Positions 1-8,366 of a stretch of DNA of 31,009 nucleotides are shown piece after piece. The translations under genes and the position numbers were made by a program. Numbering within the stretch: the first letter of the stretch is position 1; each line of letters opens with the position of its first letter. Below the pieces are notes generated by a model. The model saw only the letters and a list, made by a program, of their open reading frames with translations. It was not told the origin of the DNA and did not search any database. Source of the DNA: an uncultured Bacilli bacterium (GTDB taxonomy: Bacteria; Bacillota_I; Bacilli_A; RFN20; DUOF01); assembly GCA_934101685.1 (NCBI GenBank), contig CAKORZ010000007.1, forward strand, positions 1 to 31,009, given 5' to 3'.

Positions 1-877
1 CATCTAAACTCTTATGAATACTTCCTGCATCAGTTCCTCCTCTTGATATAAAATATTGACATGGAACTTTTGCTTTTTTACACATTTTCTTTTGATAATT
101 AATAAGTGATCTAAATGCTAACATATTAGCATCTTTAACTCTAAGTAACACGCCTTTTCCTAGTATTCCATTACCATTTTCTGCATCACTTGGAGAACAA
201 TCTAAAACAATTGCAAAGTCTGGTTTTACCTTATTAGTAATAGTCATTGCTCCTCTACATCCAACTTCTTCTTGAGCACTAACGCCAACATACAAATCAA
301 CATCTAACTCTACATTCTTTAACTCTTTTAATAACTCTACAGTTAAAAAACAACCATATCTGTTATCTATAGCTTTAGATAAAACTCTGTTTTCATTTAA
401 TCTAACAGTATCACCAATAAAATAAACATTATTACCATAACTTATATTATGCTTTTGAACTTCTTCTTTACTATCAAATCCAAAATCTAAAACTAAATCA
501 CTGATTTTATTGCTAGATGTATTAATATCAATTGCCCCATTAAATAATTCATTATTATCATTTTTTAAAACTACTCTATTAGATAATAAAATTGAAGGAT
601 TTATCCCACCAATTGCACTAACCTTAATTGTACCATTATTTTGTATAGCATTAACGATAAATCCAACCTCATCAGCATGCGCTAAAACTAAAACTTTCTT
701 AGCATTCGCTTTCTTACTTTTTTTTAAAGCAACCATACTACCTAAATTGTCATAAATTATTTCATCACAATAATCTTTATATTCTTTTCTTAAAAAAGAA
801 ACTAAATCTTTTTCATCTCCACTTACAGATCTAGTCTCACAAATAGCTTTAAATAAATTAAAATTAAATTTTCTCAT
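1..877 (-). CDS. M42 family metallo-aminopeptidase (C-terminus outside window)
   Basis: A cytosolic di-metal aminopeptidase of the M42 (PepA/YsdC/FrvX) family, which removes N-terminal residues from peptides. All 292 visible residues read open. The metal-site motifs appear in family order: HADEVGF (67-73), AIDNRYG (169-175, bridging Asp), SAQEEVG (200-206, catalytic Glu plus metal Glu), VLDCSPS (224-230) and the RGGTDAG block (279-285). The family is usually about 340-360 aa, so about 55 residues are missing at the window edge. ATG at 877 follows a GGAGGAG site. It lies 24 nt downstream of trmB, so the two are probably co-transcribed. The exact substrate preference (Glu/Asp or broader) cannot be read from sequence. 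Confidence 0.92.
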   Translation of the reverse strand, partial: MRKFNFNLFKAICETRSVSGDEKDLVSFLRKEYKDYCDEIIYDNLGSMVALKKSKKANAKKVLVLAHADEVGFIVNAIQNNGTIKVSAIGGINPSILLSNRVVLKNDNNELFNGAIDINTSSNKISDLVLDFGFDSKEEVQKHNISYGNNVYFIGDTVRLNENRVLSKAIDNRYGCFLTVELLKELKNVELDVDLYVGVSAQEEVGCRGAMTITNKVKPDFAIVLDCSPSDAENGNGILGKGVLLRVKDANMLAFRSLINYQKKMCKKAKVPCQYFISRGGTDAGSIHKSLD

Positions 878-901
878 AAAACTCCTCCTATTAAGAGTAT
901 T

Positions 902-1543
902 TTACCCTTTTATTGCTTTTAAATAATGAATTGGTTGTCCCATACTTCTAAACTTTTTCTCATATTCTGTTGGGACATCATTTTCATTATCAGTTAAAGG
1001 ATAGTTATAATTAACATCCTCTAAAATCCATCCATTTTCCTTAAATGATTCAACGCTATAATCAAAGAATTCTCTATTATCAGTCTTAAAAATAACACAT
1101 CCATCATCATTTAAAATGTTTTTATACATCTTTAAAAATTCTGGTGAAGTAAGTCTTCTTTCTTCGTGTCTTGCTTTAGGCCAAGGATCAGAGAAATTAA
1201 GTCTAATAACATCTATTTCTTTAGTATCAAATATATTTAACATTTCATTAGCGTTAACTCTAATAAGTTTAACATTATTTAACTCTTTATCTATTACTTT
1301 CTTTAAAGCAATAGCAAGTACAGTTTCAACTTGTTCAATACCAATAAAGTTAACATTAGGATTTTTACTTGCAAGTCCACAAATAAAATCCCCCTTACCA
1401 GTACCTATTTCTAATACTAACTTATTATTATTTTTAAAAACATCCTTTATAGGATTAGTTAAAAAATCTAGTTTAGTAATAACTATCCTATTAGTATAAT
1501 CATCTAACAAAGGCTTTGCCCAAGCTTTTTTTCTAAGTCTCAT
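902..1543 (-). CDS. trmB: tRNA (guanine-N7)-methyltransferase TrmB
   Basis: SAM-dependent enzyme that makes m7G46 in the variable loop of tRNAs. The 213-aa length is typical. The class I SAM motif is EIGTGKGDF (about 45-53) and is followed by IGIEQ. The TrmB signature NFSDPWPKARHEERRL, with the catalytic Asp and the Lys/Arg tRNA-contact residues, is intact. A C-terminal PTEYEKKF element matches the family. ATG at 1543 has an AGGAGTG site just upstream. It starts a fresh unit after the terminator at 1617-1641 and is followed 24 nt later by the M42 aminopeptidase. Confidence 0.95.
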   Translation of the reverse strand: MRLRKKAWAKPLLDDYTNRIVITKLDFLTNPIKDVFKNNNKLVLEIGTGKGDFICGLASKNPNVNFIGIEQVETVLAIALKKVIDKELNNVKLIRVNANEMLNIFDTKEIDVIRLNFSDPWPKARHEERRLTSPEFLKMYKNILNDDGCVIFKTDNREFFDYSVESFKENGWILEDVNYNYPLTDNENDVPTEYEKKFRSMGQPIHYLKAIKG

Positions 1544-1616
1544 AAAATCACTCCTAAATTACACTAAAAATAATAACATTAAATAAATATAATATCTAGA
1601 AAGTTAATTAAAATTA

Positions 1617-1641
1617 TAAAAAAAACTGATTTTCATCAGCT
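1617..1641 (-). terminator. Rho-independent terminator after the 117-aa gene
   Basis: On the minus strand, a perfect hairpin (AAAGCTGAT, loop GAAA, ATCAGTTTT) runs straight into a T tract. It sits immediately after the stop of the 117-aa gene and separates the cysK unit from trmB. Confidence 0.8.
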
Positions 1642-1645
1642 TTAA

Positions 1646-1999
1646 TTATCTTTTTTTAGTATTATTGTATTTTTGAGTAGCTTCTTCTAATATCTTTTCT
1701 CTGCTTTCTTTATCAAATAATTTATCAATTTCAAAATTATGCCCTACTAATTTTTTATAATATTTCATAAAATCATAATAATCAACAACCATAATATTTG
1801 TTTGTAATTGATAATATGCCATTTTTGTACTTTTCTCTTCCCACCAAAAATTATTTTTTAAAGCATAAGGCATAAGCTTACTAACTACTTCATCTATAGT
1901 GTCATTGTATGCACTATAAGCTTCCTTTGGTTCATAGTTTTCAAGAACTAACTTTTCATAATATTCTCTAATTCTTTCTTCTAATTTTTCTTCATTCAT
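1646..1999 (-). CDS. Hypothetical protein, 117 aa
   Basis: Not recognised. It is a small, soluble, charged, probably all-helical protein with no signal peptide or membrane segment. It is rich in Tyr, Lys and Glu (for example EYYEKLVLENYEPKEAY near the N-terminus, VVDYYDFMKYYKKL around 72-85), with a WW pair near residue 52. ATG at 1999 has an AAGGAG site. It is the last gene of the minus-strand unit cse60-161-aa gene-cysK and is followed by a good terminator. The 77-nt gap from cysK is larger than the other gaps in the unit. No function is proposed. Confidence 0.75.
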   Translation of the reverse strand: MNEEKLEERIREYYEKLVLENYEPKEAYSAYNDTIDEVVSKLMPYALKNNFWWEEKSTKMAYYQLQTNIMVVDYYDFMKYYKKLVGHNFEIDKLFDKESREKILEEATQKYNNTKKR

Positions 2000-2076
2000 G
2001 TTTATAACTCCTTTTAAGATTTTTACAAGCTGATTATAACATAGAAATTTTGTAAAATAAAGAAGATTTTTTTAAC

Positions 2077-2973
2077 CTACAACACTGACATATACTTTAA
2101 TCCAACATCATTCAATAATATAACTATTTTTTTATTCTCGTTTTCTTTAAGATATTTTATTGCAGCTTTTAAATTTGCACCACTACTAATACCTGCAAAT
2201 AAGCCTTCTTCCTTAGCAAGCTCACTCATTCCTTCAAGTGCTTCCTCACTAGAAACTACTATTTCTCCATCACTAAGATTTTTTTCTTCAAATGGTATAT
2301 CACTAAAGTATCCACCACCTTGAATAAGATGATTCTCTTTATCAGGAACAACTTTAAAACACAAGCAATTATTGTACTCTTTAAGTTTTTTAGCTATTCC
2401 AACAAAAGATCCCCCAGTACCTACAAAATCAATAAAAACATCCACATCTTTTAAATCACTAACTATTTCCTCTGCTGTACTATAATAATGTGCTAAAGCA
2501 TTATCTACACTAGTAAATTGATTAACAGGAAAAGCATTTAATTCTTTAGTTAATTCATTAAATCTAACTTTAACAGCTTCCATATCTTCTTTTGAAACAC
2601 CAGGATTAGTACTAACTTTATCTACAAGTTCAACTTTTCCTCCAAATGCCTCAATCATTTTCACTCTTTCAATGCTATTTCCTTTTGACATAACTGCAAC
2701 AAAAGGATGATGTAAAAGTGAACACACTAGTGCTAAACCAATACCAGTATTACCACTTGTTTGCTCAATAACTATTTGATTATCTTTTAATTTTCCTTCT
2801 TTTATAGCCTTTTCAATAATATATTTTGCTATTCTATCTTTCTTAGATAAACCTGGTGAATAATACTCAACTTTAGCGTATATCTCACCTTTTAAATTAT
2901 ACTTTTTTACAATATTATTAAGTTTAACTAATGGTGTATTACCAATAATTTCTAATGCATTATTAAAAATCAT
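2077..2973 (-). CDS. cysK: Cysteine synthase family PLP enzyme (O-acetylserine sulfhydrylase-like)
   Basis: Fold-type II PLP enzyme of the cysteine synthase/cystathionine beta-synthase family, expected to make cysteine from O-acetylserine and sulfide. The N-terminal IGNTPLV, the PLP lysine in SKKDR (K45; usual form SVKDR), the substrate loop TSGNTG (72-77), the phosphate loop GTGGS and SSGAN are all present. At 298 aa it is near the usual 300-310. The phosphate loop ends GTGGSF rather than the common GTGGT. No serine acetyltransferase is in the window, so the acceptor specificity is inferred. ATG at 2973 follows GGGGAGAT and lies 25 nt after the upstream membrane-protein gene. Confidence 0.85.
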   Translation of the reverse strand: MIFNNALEIIGNTPLVKLNNIVKKYNLKGEIYAKVEYYSPGLSKKDRIAKYIIEKAIKEGKLKDNQIVIEQTSGNTGIGLALVCSLLHHPFVAVMSKGNSIERVKMIEAFGGKVELVDKVSTNPGVSKEDMEAVKVRFNELTKELNAFPVNQFTSVDNALAHYYSTAEEIVSDLKDVDVFIDFVGTGGSFVGIAKKLKEYNNCLCFKVVPDKENHLIQGGGYFSDIPFEEKNLSDGEIVVSSEEALEGMSELAKEEGLFAGISSGANLKAAIKYLKENENKKIVILLNDVGLKYMSVL

Positions 2974-2998
2974 AATATCTCCCCTAATTATTATATGT

Positions 2999-3484
2999 TT
3001 ATACTAAATAATTGCTCACTTTGACTCTCACAAATTGTTCCTTATTATTAGCTTTATAATAAATAAGTAAATAATCAATTTTATCACTATCTATAATAGT
3101 TAAATTAACTCCCATTAATTCTTTTTTCTCTAAATTATTATTTTCCTTAACAAGAGAATAATCCTTATTATCTATAATACCAAAACTTGGAAATGTCTCA
3201 ACATTATCTTTTGTACAATTATTATTTAATACTAAAATTTTAACATTGCTTTGCTTCTCACTAACACCATCAAAAGTAATAACATAGTTATATTTGCTAG
3301 CTTCTTCAATCTCATCAATACTTAAATTAACACCCTCTAAAGTATCCAAATAATCTTCTTTCTCTACTAAAGAATTATAGTATTTTTCATAATCATTATT
3401 ATCTTTCTTATCATTAAAAAAGATAAAGTAAGACCCTATAAGTAATAAAAAGAAAACTCCTACTATAATATATCTTCTATACAT
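2999..3484 (-). CDS. Hypothetical membrane-anchored protein, 161 aa
   Basis: Not recognised. Residues 5-22 form one hydrophobic segment after MYRR, giving a signal-anchor topology with a roughly 135-residue domain outside the membrane. No lipobox cysteine is visible. The exported part is acidic, Asn/Lys-rich and predicted mixed alpha/beta, with a single Cys (in NNNCTKDN). ATG at 3484 has a GGTGAT site. It sits between cse60 and cysK, 30 nt after the former, so it is probably co-transcribed with them. Confidence 0.72.
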   Translation of the reverse strand: MYRRYIIVGVFFLLLIGSYFIFFNDKKDNNDYEKYYNSLVEKEDYLDTLEGVNLSIDEIEEASKYNYVITFDGVSEKQSNVKILVLNNNCTKDNVETFPSFGIIDNKDYSLVKENNNLEKKELMGVNLTIIDSDKIDYLLIYYKANNKEQFVRVKVSNYLV

Positions 3485-3514
3485 AAAATCACCATTTAAA
3501 TCTTACCACAATAA

Positions 3515-3694
3515 TTAATCTTTATAAATAACTAGTGCACTAAAACAATAGATTTGTTCCTTATCCATAAACCCAACTACACTAACACAATACTTAATAT
3601 CTACTATTTTATCCTCATTTATTCCTTTTAAAAAAGAATTTAAGTTATCTTGTAAATCTAATTCATGGTTTGCATCAAAAGCCCTAACTTTCAT
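3515..3694 (-). CDS. cse60: Cse60-like sporulation-associated small protein
   Basis: A 59-aa soluble protein matching the Cse60 family of Bacilli: MKVRAFDANHELDLQ at the N-terminus, VDIKYCVSV in the middle and EQIYCFSALVIY at the C-terminus. In Bacillus subtilis this gene belongs to the mother-cell SigE regulon and its biochemical role is unknown. The frame extends upstream to an ATG at 3736, but the ATG at 3694 has a GGTGATT site at good spacing and yields the family's usual 60-residue length, so it is preferred. It is the first gene of the unit running through cysK. Recognition is from the remembered family pattern. Confidence 0.72.
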   Translation of the reverse strand: MKVRAFDANHELDLQDNLNSFLKGINEDKIVDIKYCVSVVGFMDKEQIYCFSALVIYKD

Positions 3695-3718
3695 ATTTCT
3701 AATCACCATAAACATAAT

Positions 3719-3746
3719 ACTATAATTATATGTCAATAAAGGTCAA
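3719..3746 (-). promoter_or_regulatory. Candidate sigma-A-type promoter for the cse60-cysK unit
   Basis: On the minus strand, TTGACC and TATAGT are separated by 16 nt, 25 nt upstream of the cse60 ATG. The -35 box abuts the T tract of the leuS terminator. TAGTAT at 18 nt spacing is an alternative -10 box. Confidence 0.5.
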
Positions 3747-3769
3747 AAAAAGGAGATGTTACTCTCCTT
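3744..3769 (-). terminator. Rho-independent terminator of leuS
   Basis: On the minus strand, AAGGAGA, a 6-nt loop and TCTCCTT are followed by seven Ts. The first arm overlaps the leuS TAA stop (3768-3770). Confidence 0.85.
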
Positions 3770-6167
3770 AAATTGCTACTATATTAACTATTTTATTTTT
3801 AACAACAATAATTTTTTTAATTTCTTTTCCTTCAATATTACGTTTAACATTTTCTACTTCAAATGCCGCTTTCTTAACTACTTCATCATCTTCATCTTTA
3901 TTTACTTTAATAGTGCCTCTAAGTTTACCATTAACTTGAATAGCTATTTCAACATCACTTTTTTCTAACTTACTAGCATCATAACTTGGCCAAGTTGAAG
4001 TAGCTAAACATTCTTTATTACCAAGATATTCATTTAATTCTTCACTAATATGAGGAACTAATGGATTAAGTAGTTTTAAGAATCCTTCAGCATATTTCTT
4101 TGGGAATACATTTTCCTTATAAACAGCATTAACAAACACCATCATTTGACTAATCGCAGTATTAAAGTTCATAGTTTCATAATCATCACTAACTTTTTTA
4201 ACTGTAAAGTTATATACATAATCAAGATTTGGATTATCCTCATCTTTAATTTTATTTTCTTCAGTATATAGTCTCCATATTCTCTCTAAAAATCTCTTAG
4301 ATCCCAAAATTCCACTATCATCCCAAGGCTTGCTTGCTTGAATAGGTCCCATAAACATTTCATACATTCTAAGAGTATCTGCTCCATATTCATTAATAAC
4401 ATCATCAGGATTTATAACATTTCCCCTAGATTTAGACATTTTTTCACCATTACTACCTAAAATCATGCCTTGATGAACAAGTTTCTTAAATGGTTCTTTA
4501 ACTGGCACTAATCCTTGATCATATAAGAAATTAGTCCAGAATCTAGAATATAACAAGTGACCTACTGCATGTTCACTACCACCAACATACAAATCAACAG
4601 GTAACCAGTGCTTTAATAACTCTTTATTAGCAAATTCTTTATCATTATGAGAATCTATATATCTTAAGAAATACCAGCTACTACCAGCACTTCCTGGCAT
4701 TGTACTTGTTTCTCTTTTCCCTTTTACTCCATTAACTACAACATTAACCCAATCACTAGCTTTTTCAAGTGGTGATGCACCATCTTTTCCAGGCTTATAA
4801 TCATTTAATTCAGGTAACACAAGAGGAAGATCTTTATCTTCAACTAAAACATCTTTACCATTTTCTAAATGAATAACAGGTACAGGTTCTCCCCAATATC
4901 TTTGCCTAGCAAAAATCCATTCTCTTAATTTGTAATTAACCTTTTTCTTACCAATTTTTTTACTTTCTAACCACTCAATCATCTTATCAATTGCTTCTTG
5001 CTTACCAAGGCCATCTAAGAAGCCAGAATTAACATGAACCCCATCTTCTGTATACGCTTCTTTAGTAATATCTCCACCCTTTAAAACTTCAATTATTTCA
5101 AGTCCAAACTTTTTAGCAAAAGCATAATCTCTCTCATCATGAGCAGGTACAGCCATAATTGCACCAGTGCCATAACTCATTAAAACATAGTCACTAATCC
5201 AAATAGGTATTTTCTTGTTATTTACAGGATTAATAGCGTATGCACCAGTAAACACACCTGTTTTATCTTTATTTAAATCTGTTCTTTCAAGATCTGACTT
5301 TCTAGCGCACATTTTCTTATATGCTTCAACTTCAGCTTTTTTCTCTTTTGTAGTTATAGAATCTATAAGTGGATGTTCTGGAGAAAGTACACAATAAGTT
5401 GCTCCAAACAAAGTATCACATCTAGTTGTGAAAACAACAAAGTTTTCCTTAGTACCAGAAACATTAAAAGTAACTTCTGCTCCAATTGATTTACCAATCC
5501 AGTTTCTTTGCATTTCTTTAGTAGATTCAGGCCAATCTATTTCATTTAATCCCTCAAGTAATCTATCAGCATATTTAGGAATTTCCATTACCCATTGCAT
5601 CATATCTTTCTTAACAACAGGGAATCCTCCTCTTTCACTCTTACCATCAATTATTTCATCATTTGCAAGTACAGTACCTAATCCTTCACACCAGTTAACA
5701 GGCATATTAACGTATTTAACATAACCTGCTTTATATAATTGCTTAAAAATCCACTGTGTCCATTTATAGAAAGAAGGATCGCAAGTTGAAACTTTAGTAT
5801 CCCAATCATAATCAAATCCAGCTTCTTTTAGTTGCTTAGAAAAAACCTTTATATTTTCATTAGTAAATGTTCCTGGATGATTACCTGTTTTAATTGCATA
5901 TTGTTCTGCAGGTAAGCCAAAAGAATCAAAACCAACTGGATGCAAAACATTAAACCCTTGCATTCTTTTCATTCTAGACATTATATCTGTAGATGTATAT
6001 CCCTCAATATGCCCAACATGTAACCCTTCCCCTGAAGGATATGAAAACATATCAAGTGCATAAAACTTAGGACGAGAAAAATCCCATAAATCTGTTTTAA
6101 AAGTTTTATTTTCCTCCCAGTATTTCTGCCATTTCTTTTCAATCTCTTTAAAGTTATAATTACTCAT
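3768..6167 (-). CDS. leuS: Leucyl-tRNA synthetase
   Basis: Class Ia aminoacyl-tRNA synthetase charging tRNA-Leu. The 799-aa length matches bacterial LeuRS (about 800). Visible are the N-terminal SYPSGEGLHVGH (HIGH-type motif, 50-53), the CP1 editing domain with TTRCDTLFGA and the GTGAIMAVPAHDERD block, REWIFARQRYWGEP, the KMSKS loop in EKMSKSRGN and a C-terminal anticodon/ZN-like domain ending with the family's IQVNGKLRG element. ATG at 6167 follows GGAGG. A T-box leader with a Leu specifier precedes it, so expression should respond to uncharged tRNA-Leu. Confidence 0.98.
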   Translation of the reverse strand: MSNYNFKEIEKKWQKYWEENKTFKTDLWDFSRPKFYALDMFSYPSGEGLHVGHIEGYTSTDIMSRMKRMQGFNVLHPVGFDSFGLPAEQYAIKTGNHPGTFTNENIKVFSKQLKEAGFDYDWDTKVSTCDPSFYKWTQWIFKQLYKAGYVKYVNMPVNWCEGLGTVLANDEIIDGKSERGGFPVVKKDMMQWVMEIPKYADRLLEGLNEIDWPESTKEMQRNWIGKSIGAEVTFNVSGTKENFVVFTTRCDTLFGATYCVLSPEHPLIDSITTKEKKAEVEAYKKMCARKSDLERTDLNKDKTGVFTGAYAINPVNNKKIPIWISDYVLMSYGTGAIMAVPAHDERDYAFAKKFGLEIIEVLKGGDITKEAYTEDGVHVNSGFLDGLGKQEAIDKMIEWLESKKIGKKKVNYKLREWIFARQRYWGEPVPVIHLENGKDVLVEDKDLPLVLPELNDYKPGKDGASPLEKASDWVNVVVNGVKGKRETSTMPGSAGSSWYFLRYIDSHNDKEFANKELLKHWLPVDLYVGGSEHAVGHLLYSRFWTNFLYDQGLVPVKEPFKKLVHQGMILGSNGEKMSKSRGNVINPDDVINEYGADTLRMYEMFMGPIQASKPWDDSGILGSKRFLERIWRLYTEENKIKDEDNPNLDYVYNFTVKKVSDDYETMNFNTAISQMMVFVNAVYKENVFPKKYAEGFLKLLNPLVPHISEELNEYLGNKECLATSTWPSYDASKLEKSDVEIAIQVNGKLRGTIKVNKDEDDEVVKKAAFEVENVKRNIEGKEIKKIIVVKNKIVNIVAI

Positions 6168-6185
6168 AATATTCCTCCATTCTAA

Positions 6186-6430
6186 ATAAAAAAGTCCCTA
6201 TTAAAAATAGGAACTTGATAATTTTATTCAATACTAAATCAAGCGGTACCATCCTAATTCATAGAATTTCTATGCTCTTAATTAGTTCTTTAACGTAAAC
6301 AACACGATGCTAACTTATCACTAACATAGCTCCAAAGTAAGTTCCTAATCTATCTATACTAATTTACACCATCCATTAGCTCTCTATAATAGAATCAAAA
6401 AGTACTACTCTTCTTCATTGCAGATGTGCT
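6186..6430 (-). promoter_or_regulatory. T-box leader (tRNA-Leu sensing) upstream of leuS
   Basis: The leader RNA contains the T-box sequence AGGATGGTACCGC (rc of 6243-6255) within an antiterminator region. A strong intrinsic terminator follows: an 11-bp stem, arms 6192-6202 and 6206-6216, then a T tract. The TGGT in the T-box can pair with the ACCA end of tRNA-Leu (discriminator A). A Stem I-like region (GAGAGCTAATGGATGGTGT) starts the leader. The likely specifier is CTT (6341-6339, in GGAACTTACTTTGG), a leucine codon. Uncharged tRNA-Leu should favour read-through into leuS. The specifier assignment is inference; the T-box and terminator are clear. Confidence 0.93.
6192..6216 (-). terminator. 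Regulated terminator of the leuS T-box
   Basis: AAGTTCCTATT, a short loop and AATAGGGACTT (one G-T pair) followed by TTTTTT on the minus strand. It is mutually exclusive with the T-box antiterminator just upstream. Confidence 0.9.
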
Positions 6431-6431
6431 T

Positions 6432-6437
6432 ATTATA
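6432..6437 (-). promoter_or_regulatory. Candidate -10 box for the leuS T-box transcript
   Basis: A perfect TATAAT on the minus strand lies just upstream of the leader. No good -35 box is seen 16-18 nt before it. It sits 28 nt downstream of the stop of the preceding gene, with no terminator between them, so read-through from that operon into the T-box is possible. Confidence 0.5.
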
Positions 6438-6464
6438 TCATTTTTAACTTAAAAGTACACATTT

Positions 6465-7091
6465 TTATTTATAATTATTTAAACATATTTTCCAAGATTC
6501 TTTCTTTTTATCAATTGTACCTCTTCTAGGAGATGGACTAATAACATATCTAACTTCAAAATCTCCTTTAATATTCATCTTATAAAACATTGATTCAACA
6601 AATTTGCTATTAACTATAATTATCTTTATTTTAGAATTATCAATTATGTTTTGTATAATCTCCTTGCTAGTTTTATAAGGATATTCCTTGTTATTTAAAA
6701 TAATATCAATATCCATTGAACTATTATTATTAAAATAACACTCAGTAAAAACATCACACATAGCAATATTTTTATCAAGCAATGCTTTACTAAATAATTT
6801 TTTTATTCTCAAGCGATTACTAATAAACTGTTCACTAGTAATTTCATTATTTTTAAAAGATTCATAATTATCCTTTAATTCATTTTTTAGTTTCATAAAA
6901 ACATCTGTATTCATACTATAATCCAAAAGTTCCCATAATTGATTCCTATAACTTGCATAATAAAATCCTTTATTCATTCCATCAATTGCAGTAATAGAAC
7001 CAAGCATTAATATTCTACAATTTTCATCCCATACAGGAACAATTCCTTCATCCTTAGGTCTTCTAAATACAACATTTTTATATTCCTTCAT
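6465..7091 (-). CDS. Uracil-DNA glycosylase superfamily protein (family 6 / hypoxanthine-DNA-glycosylase-like)
   Basis: Probable base-excision-repair glycosylase. The N-terminal RILMLGSITAIDG and FYYASYRNQLW (about 26-53) match the 'LGSMPG...YYAHPRNxFW' block of family 6 UDG-like enzymes, including the conserved Asn. AMCDVF corresponds to the mid-domain strand, IIIVNSKFVE to the 'I.FNG..A' strand, and SPSPRRG near the C-terminus to the 'PSTSPAN' loop. At 208 aa it is longer than the typical 160-180 because of a charged insertion around residues 60-100. ATG at 7091 follows AAAGGAG, 17 nt after the HD gene. Substrate (uracil, hypoxanthine or other) is not resolved. Confidence 0.72.
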   Translation of the reverse strand: MKEYKNVVFRRPKDEGIVPVWDENCRILMLGSITAIDGMNKGFYYASYRNQLWELLDYSMNTDVFMKLKNELKDNYESFKNNEITSEQFISNRLRIKKLFSKALLDKNIAMCDVFTECYFNNNSSMDIDIILNNKEYPYKTSKEIIQNIIDNSKIKIIIVNSKFVESMFYKMNIKGDFEVRYVISPSPRRGTIDKKKESWKICLNNYK

Positions 7092-7108
7092 AAAATTACT
7101 CCTTTAAA

Positions 7109-7567
7109 TTATTTCTTATTAAAAAATTCTTTCATTGCGCATATCTTATCACTAAAACAAACCAAAAAAGATTCTTTATATTTTGGAAACTTAAAAAATG
7201 TTAATGGCCACATATGAGACAAAATAATATCTTCTTCTATCTCATTTAAATCATTAAATTCTTTTCTAGCATTCTCAAGTGCTTTTTTAGGATGAACAAA
7301 AACGTGATTTAAGTTTTTCTTTTTGTTTTCTCTCCAATCATATAAATAAAAATCATGTAAAAGAGCTCCTCTAACAAGAGAAGCTAAATCTACTTTCATA
7401 TTTCTTTTTTTAGCATATATAAAACATTTAGTAGCAACATTTATACTATGTTCATAACAATTAAAATATTTATGTTGCTTTATTTCTTTCATTTTCTTAA
7501 ATTTTTCATTATTTGCTACTTTTTTTACTACTTCCTTAAATTCATTATACTCTTTCTCTGTTATCAT
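7109..7567 (-). CDS. HD-domain metal-dependent phosphohydrolase (uncharacterised family)
   Basis: A 152-aa HD-domain protein. Ligand candidates are H40 (YEHSINVA), H71-D72 (LLHDFYLYDW), H88/H92 (HVFVHPKKA), H118 (LSHMWPLT) and D130 (SDKICA). This pattern matches an uncharacterised but widespread Firmicutes family that I recall; its substrate is unknown. The frame extends upstream to 7636, but that stretch codes a hydrophobic run inside the permease gene. ATG at 7567 with an AAGG site 9 nt upstream is the better start. It overlaps the permease gene by 23 nt, suggesting translational coupling in the operon ABC ATPase-permease-HD-UDG. Confidence 0.82.
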   Translation of the reverse strand: MITEKEYNEFKEVVKKVANNEKFKKMKEIKQHKYFNCYEHSINVATKCFIYAKKRNMKVDLASLVRGALLHDFYLYDWRENKKKNLNHVFVHPKKALENARKEFNDLNEIEEDIILSHMWPLTFFKFPKYKESFLVCFSDKICAMKEFFNKK

Positions 7568-8366
7568 TAGTATTAACCTTACTATTATTAATACGATTCC
7601 TAGTAACAAAAATAGATGAAATAACAAGAAGAACACTAATAACTACATTAGAAATTGCAGTAATTAAATGATTACTTAACTTATAATTTGAATACGCCAT
7701 AAGTTCATTACTAAGATTTAATAAATTATATGGTAAAAAACTATTAACTTTAGGTATAACGTCAATTATACTAAGACCAAAATATACCAATACAACAAAT
7801 AAATATGATTTTCCTTTTTTCTTAGATGCACAACTAATAAACATTGTTATGCATATGTTAACAACTAATAATAAGTATAAATAAACTAATACTACAAATC
7901 CTCTTACGCCCATTATTTGTTTAAAAAGCAATATGTTTAAAGGTACAAATAATGCTACACTAACTAAATAGCAAACAGTTACTAAAATAATTTGAGAGAC
8001 TAAATGTGCAAACACAATTTCACTATCACTCACCTTATTCATTTTCAAAACATTATATGTTCCCTTTTCCTTTTCTCTAACGATAGTAGCAGCAAACATT
8101 AAAGGAACAAATAAAACAGCAATCTGCCCTATATTACTAATAAATTGAACATATGAATCTGCAACTGTAGAAGAAAGAATTAAAGAATCCGTTCCCTCTA
8201 TCTCACCAGATTGAGTAAGTATCCATTTAATTAATTCAGGTAAAAATTTAGCACTCACAGCACTTATAATTGAAAAGAAAACAAACACAATACCAAATAT
8301 TAAAACTCTTTTATTTCTAATCATTTCAACTAAATTCTTTTTTAATAAAATAGCAAAATTACGCAT
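7545..8366 (-). CDS. ABC-2 type transporter permease
   Basis: A 273-aa membrane subunit with six hydrophobic segments (about 20-40, 85-105, 120-150, 157-177, 185-203, 230-252) and a large loop between the first two. The VREKEKGT element between helices 2 and 3 is the hallmark of ABC-2 (ABC2_membrane) permeases. It pairs with the ATPase encoded immediately upstream, with an 8-nt gene overlap, and would form an exporter of unknown substrate. ATG at 8366 follows GGGAGG. The C-terminus is basic and cytosolic (RNRINNSKVN). Confidence 0.88.
   Translation of the reverse strand: MRNFAILLKKNLVEMIRNKRVLIFGIVFVFFSIISAVSAKFLPELIKWILTQSGEIEGTDSLILSSTVADSYVQFISNIGQIAVLFVPLMFAATIVREKEKGTYNVLKMNKVSDSEIVFAHLVSQIILVTVCYLVSVALFVPLNILLFKQIMGVRGFVVLVYLYLLLVVNICITMFISCASKKKGKSYLFVVLVYFGLSIIDVIPKVNSFLPYNLLNLSNELMAYSNYKLSNHLITAISNVVISVLLVISSIFVTRNRINNSKVNTNDNRERV

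Noticed and set aside
902..1543. Open frame on the plus strand at 1116-1499 opposite trmB
   Set aside because: It is a shadow frame of trmB with low-complexity hydrophobic sequence and no ribosome binding site.
3768..6167. Plus-strand open frames within leuS (3756-3968, 5215-5397, 5428-5724)
   Set aside because: These are antisense shadows of a highly conserved gene and have no initiation signals.
7545..7636. Hydrophobic N-terminal extension of the HD protein (start at 7636) as a membrane anchor
   Set aside because: That stretch is the out-of-frame image of the permease's last helix, and the ATG at 7567 has a better-placed ribosome binding site.
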